DNA of 14,113 bases from DATGSF01 sp035302865. GTDB lineage: Bacteria; Bacteroidota; Bacteroidia; Chitinophagales; Chitinophagaceae. The stretch spans positions 1 to 14,113 of the forward strand of contig DATGSF010000159.1 in assembly GCA_035302865.1 (NCBI GenBank). Direction: 5' to 3'. The translations under genes were made by a program, and so were the position numbers. The notes beneath the pieces were generated by a model. That model was not told the origin of the DNA. It made no database searches and saw only the letters and a program-made list of their open reading frames with translations. Positions 13,549-14,113 of this stretch are shown here, piece by piece. Numbering within the stretch: position 1 is the first letter of the stretch; each line of letters starts with the position of its first letter.

Positions 13549-14113
13549 TTATTTTCTTCTTTAAAAATCATTAAATACACTTCTCCTTCTTGCACTTCTT
13601 TTATTCTATACTCTAATCCTCTATCTTTTAATTCATTTAATAGAAAAACAGGTGCCTTTTTATGATAAACATATAAAACTTGGTTGTCATATAGCTGCTC
13701 CAAATGCTCTAAAATTGTCATCATAGGCTTGGGCATTTCTAAATGACGAACATCAATCTCTAATAGATTTTCCTTATTCTTTTCATATATAGCATTCCAA
13801 TCTTCTACACTAACAGAGTCAATATCTTCTGTTTGATTTTCTGATTCACATACTTTATAAAAATAAGTATCAAATTCATCGGTATTTACAGCGTCCACAT
13901 AAGCATCAATACCCTGTTTTTTCAACAATAAAATTAAAGGTACAGGTTCAAAAGAATTTTTTAATTTTAAATACTGATTTGTTGTGAGTTTATTGATATA
14001 TTGTTGAATTATTCTAAGAGGATCTGCATTTTCGTTAATAATCGGTCTTGCATCTAAATAGATTTCTTCTTTCCCTTTTGTTGCTATCAAAAACTCCTTG
14101 TTAGCCTTCTTCT
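13542..14113 (-). CDS. Double DUF2249 protein (5' end probably outside window)
   Basis: Two DUF2249 repeats, small TusA/SirA-like folds of uncertain biochemical role, are visible: the first holds IYLDARPI followed by QYLKLKNSFEPVPLILLLKKQG, the second LLEIDVRHLEMPKP followed by QVLYVYHKKAPVFLLNELKDRGLEYRI, joined by a linker rich in D, E and N. The only start codon in view is a TTG at 14088-14090, giving 182 residues, but the frame stays open to the window edge (upstream residues KKANKEFL), so a longer N-terminal domain, perhaps a DUF1858-like helical one as in related proteins, is likely. It is the first visible gene of the operon, and its stop overlaps the next gene's start by 7 bases. DUF2249 genes are frequently near nitric oxide, hemerythrin and Rrf2 genes, which supports a shared stress function by context only. 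Confidence 0.85.
   Translation of the reverse strand, partial: KKANKEFLIATKGKEEIYLDARPIINENADPLRIIQQYINKLTTNQYLKLKNSFEPVPLILLLKKQGIDAYVDAVNTDEFDTYFYKVCESENQTEDIDSVSVEDWNAIYEKNKENLLEIDVRHLEMPKPMMTILEHLEQLYDNQVLYVYHKKAPVFLLNELKDRGLEYRIKEVQEGEVYLMIFKEENKC

Noticed and set aside
1..14113. tRNA genes, CRISPR arrays, insertion sequences, phage or defence genes
   Set aside because: No cloverleaf-like segment, regular repeat-spacer pattern, transposase or nuclease motif was seen in any gap or reading frame.

Overview
The window is about 14.1 kb of AT-rich DNA that looks like chromosomal backbone from a member of the Bacteroidota (Bacteroidetes). The evidence is a gliding-motility/T9SS type B sorting domain at the left edge, MreB, a DUF2795 protein and a FAD reductase of the types found in this phylum, and repeated matches to the Bacteroidota -7 promoter box TAnnTTTG just upstream of genes. 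The order (Chitinophagales/Saprospirales-like or another) cannot be settled by eye. No tRNA, rRNA, CRISPR array, insertion sequence or phage gene was recognised.

Layout, left to right. (1) 1-558: the 3' end of a large secreted PKD-like/T9SS cargo protein, then an intrinsic terminator whose loop carries a near-consensus promoter for the next gene. (2) 625-1071: tsaE (tRNA t6A modification). (3) 1167-3402: a two-gene ABC-2 exporter (ATPase and permease, YhaQ/YhaP or NatA/NatB type). (4) 3406-4065, minus: lolD-like ATPase of lipoprotein export, tail-to-tail with the permease. (5) 4210-4431: a small acidic DUF2795 protein. (6) 4541-7072, minus: mreB-mreC-mreD, the rod-shape and cell-wall elongation operon, without mrdA/rodA after it. 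(7) 7309-8331: type 2 ferredoxin/flavodoxin-NADP reductase with a possibly leaderless transcript. (8) 8439-9410, minus: kdsD (arabinose-5-phosphate isomerase, Kdo pathway). (9) 9594-11258: a half-length carB ending exactly at the boundary between the two synthetase halves and followed by a strong terminator, which suggests a split carbamoyl-phosphate synthase. (10) 11503-14113, minus: a four-gene operon, in transcription order a double-DUF2249 protein, a heme-copper-oxidase-subunit-I-like membrane protein, a DUF59 (MIP18/SufT-like) Fe-S assembly factor and an Rrf2 regulator with three cysteines.

The most interesting region is the last one. By content it resembles a nitrosative-stress or Fe-S homeostasis operon, but two of its four genes are broken as given: the oxidase-like gene by one extra G in a G5 run (13360-13364), and the DUF59 gene by a single in-frame TAA (12140-12142). 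Either the operon is decaying, or one or both lesions are sequence errors or recoding sites. The DUF59 gene is easily missed because neither half is a long ORF. No clearly new defence or mobile system was found; the remaining genes are well-known housekeeping families.
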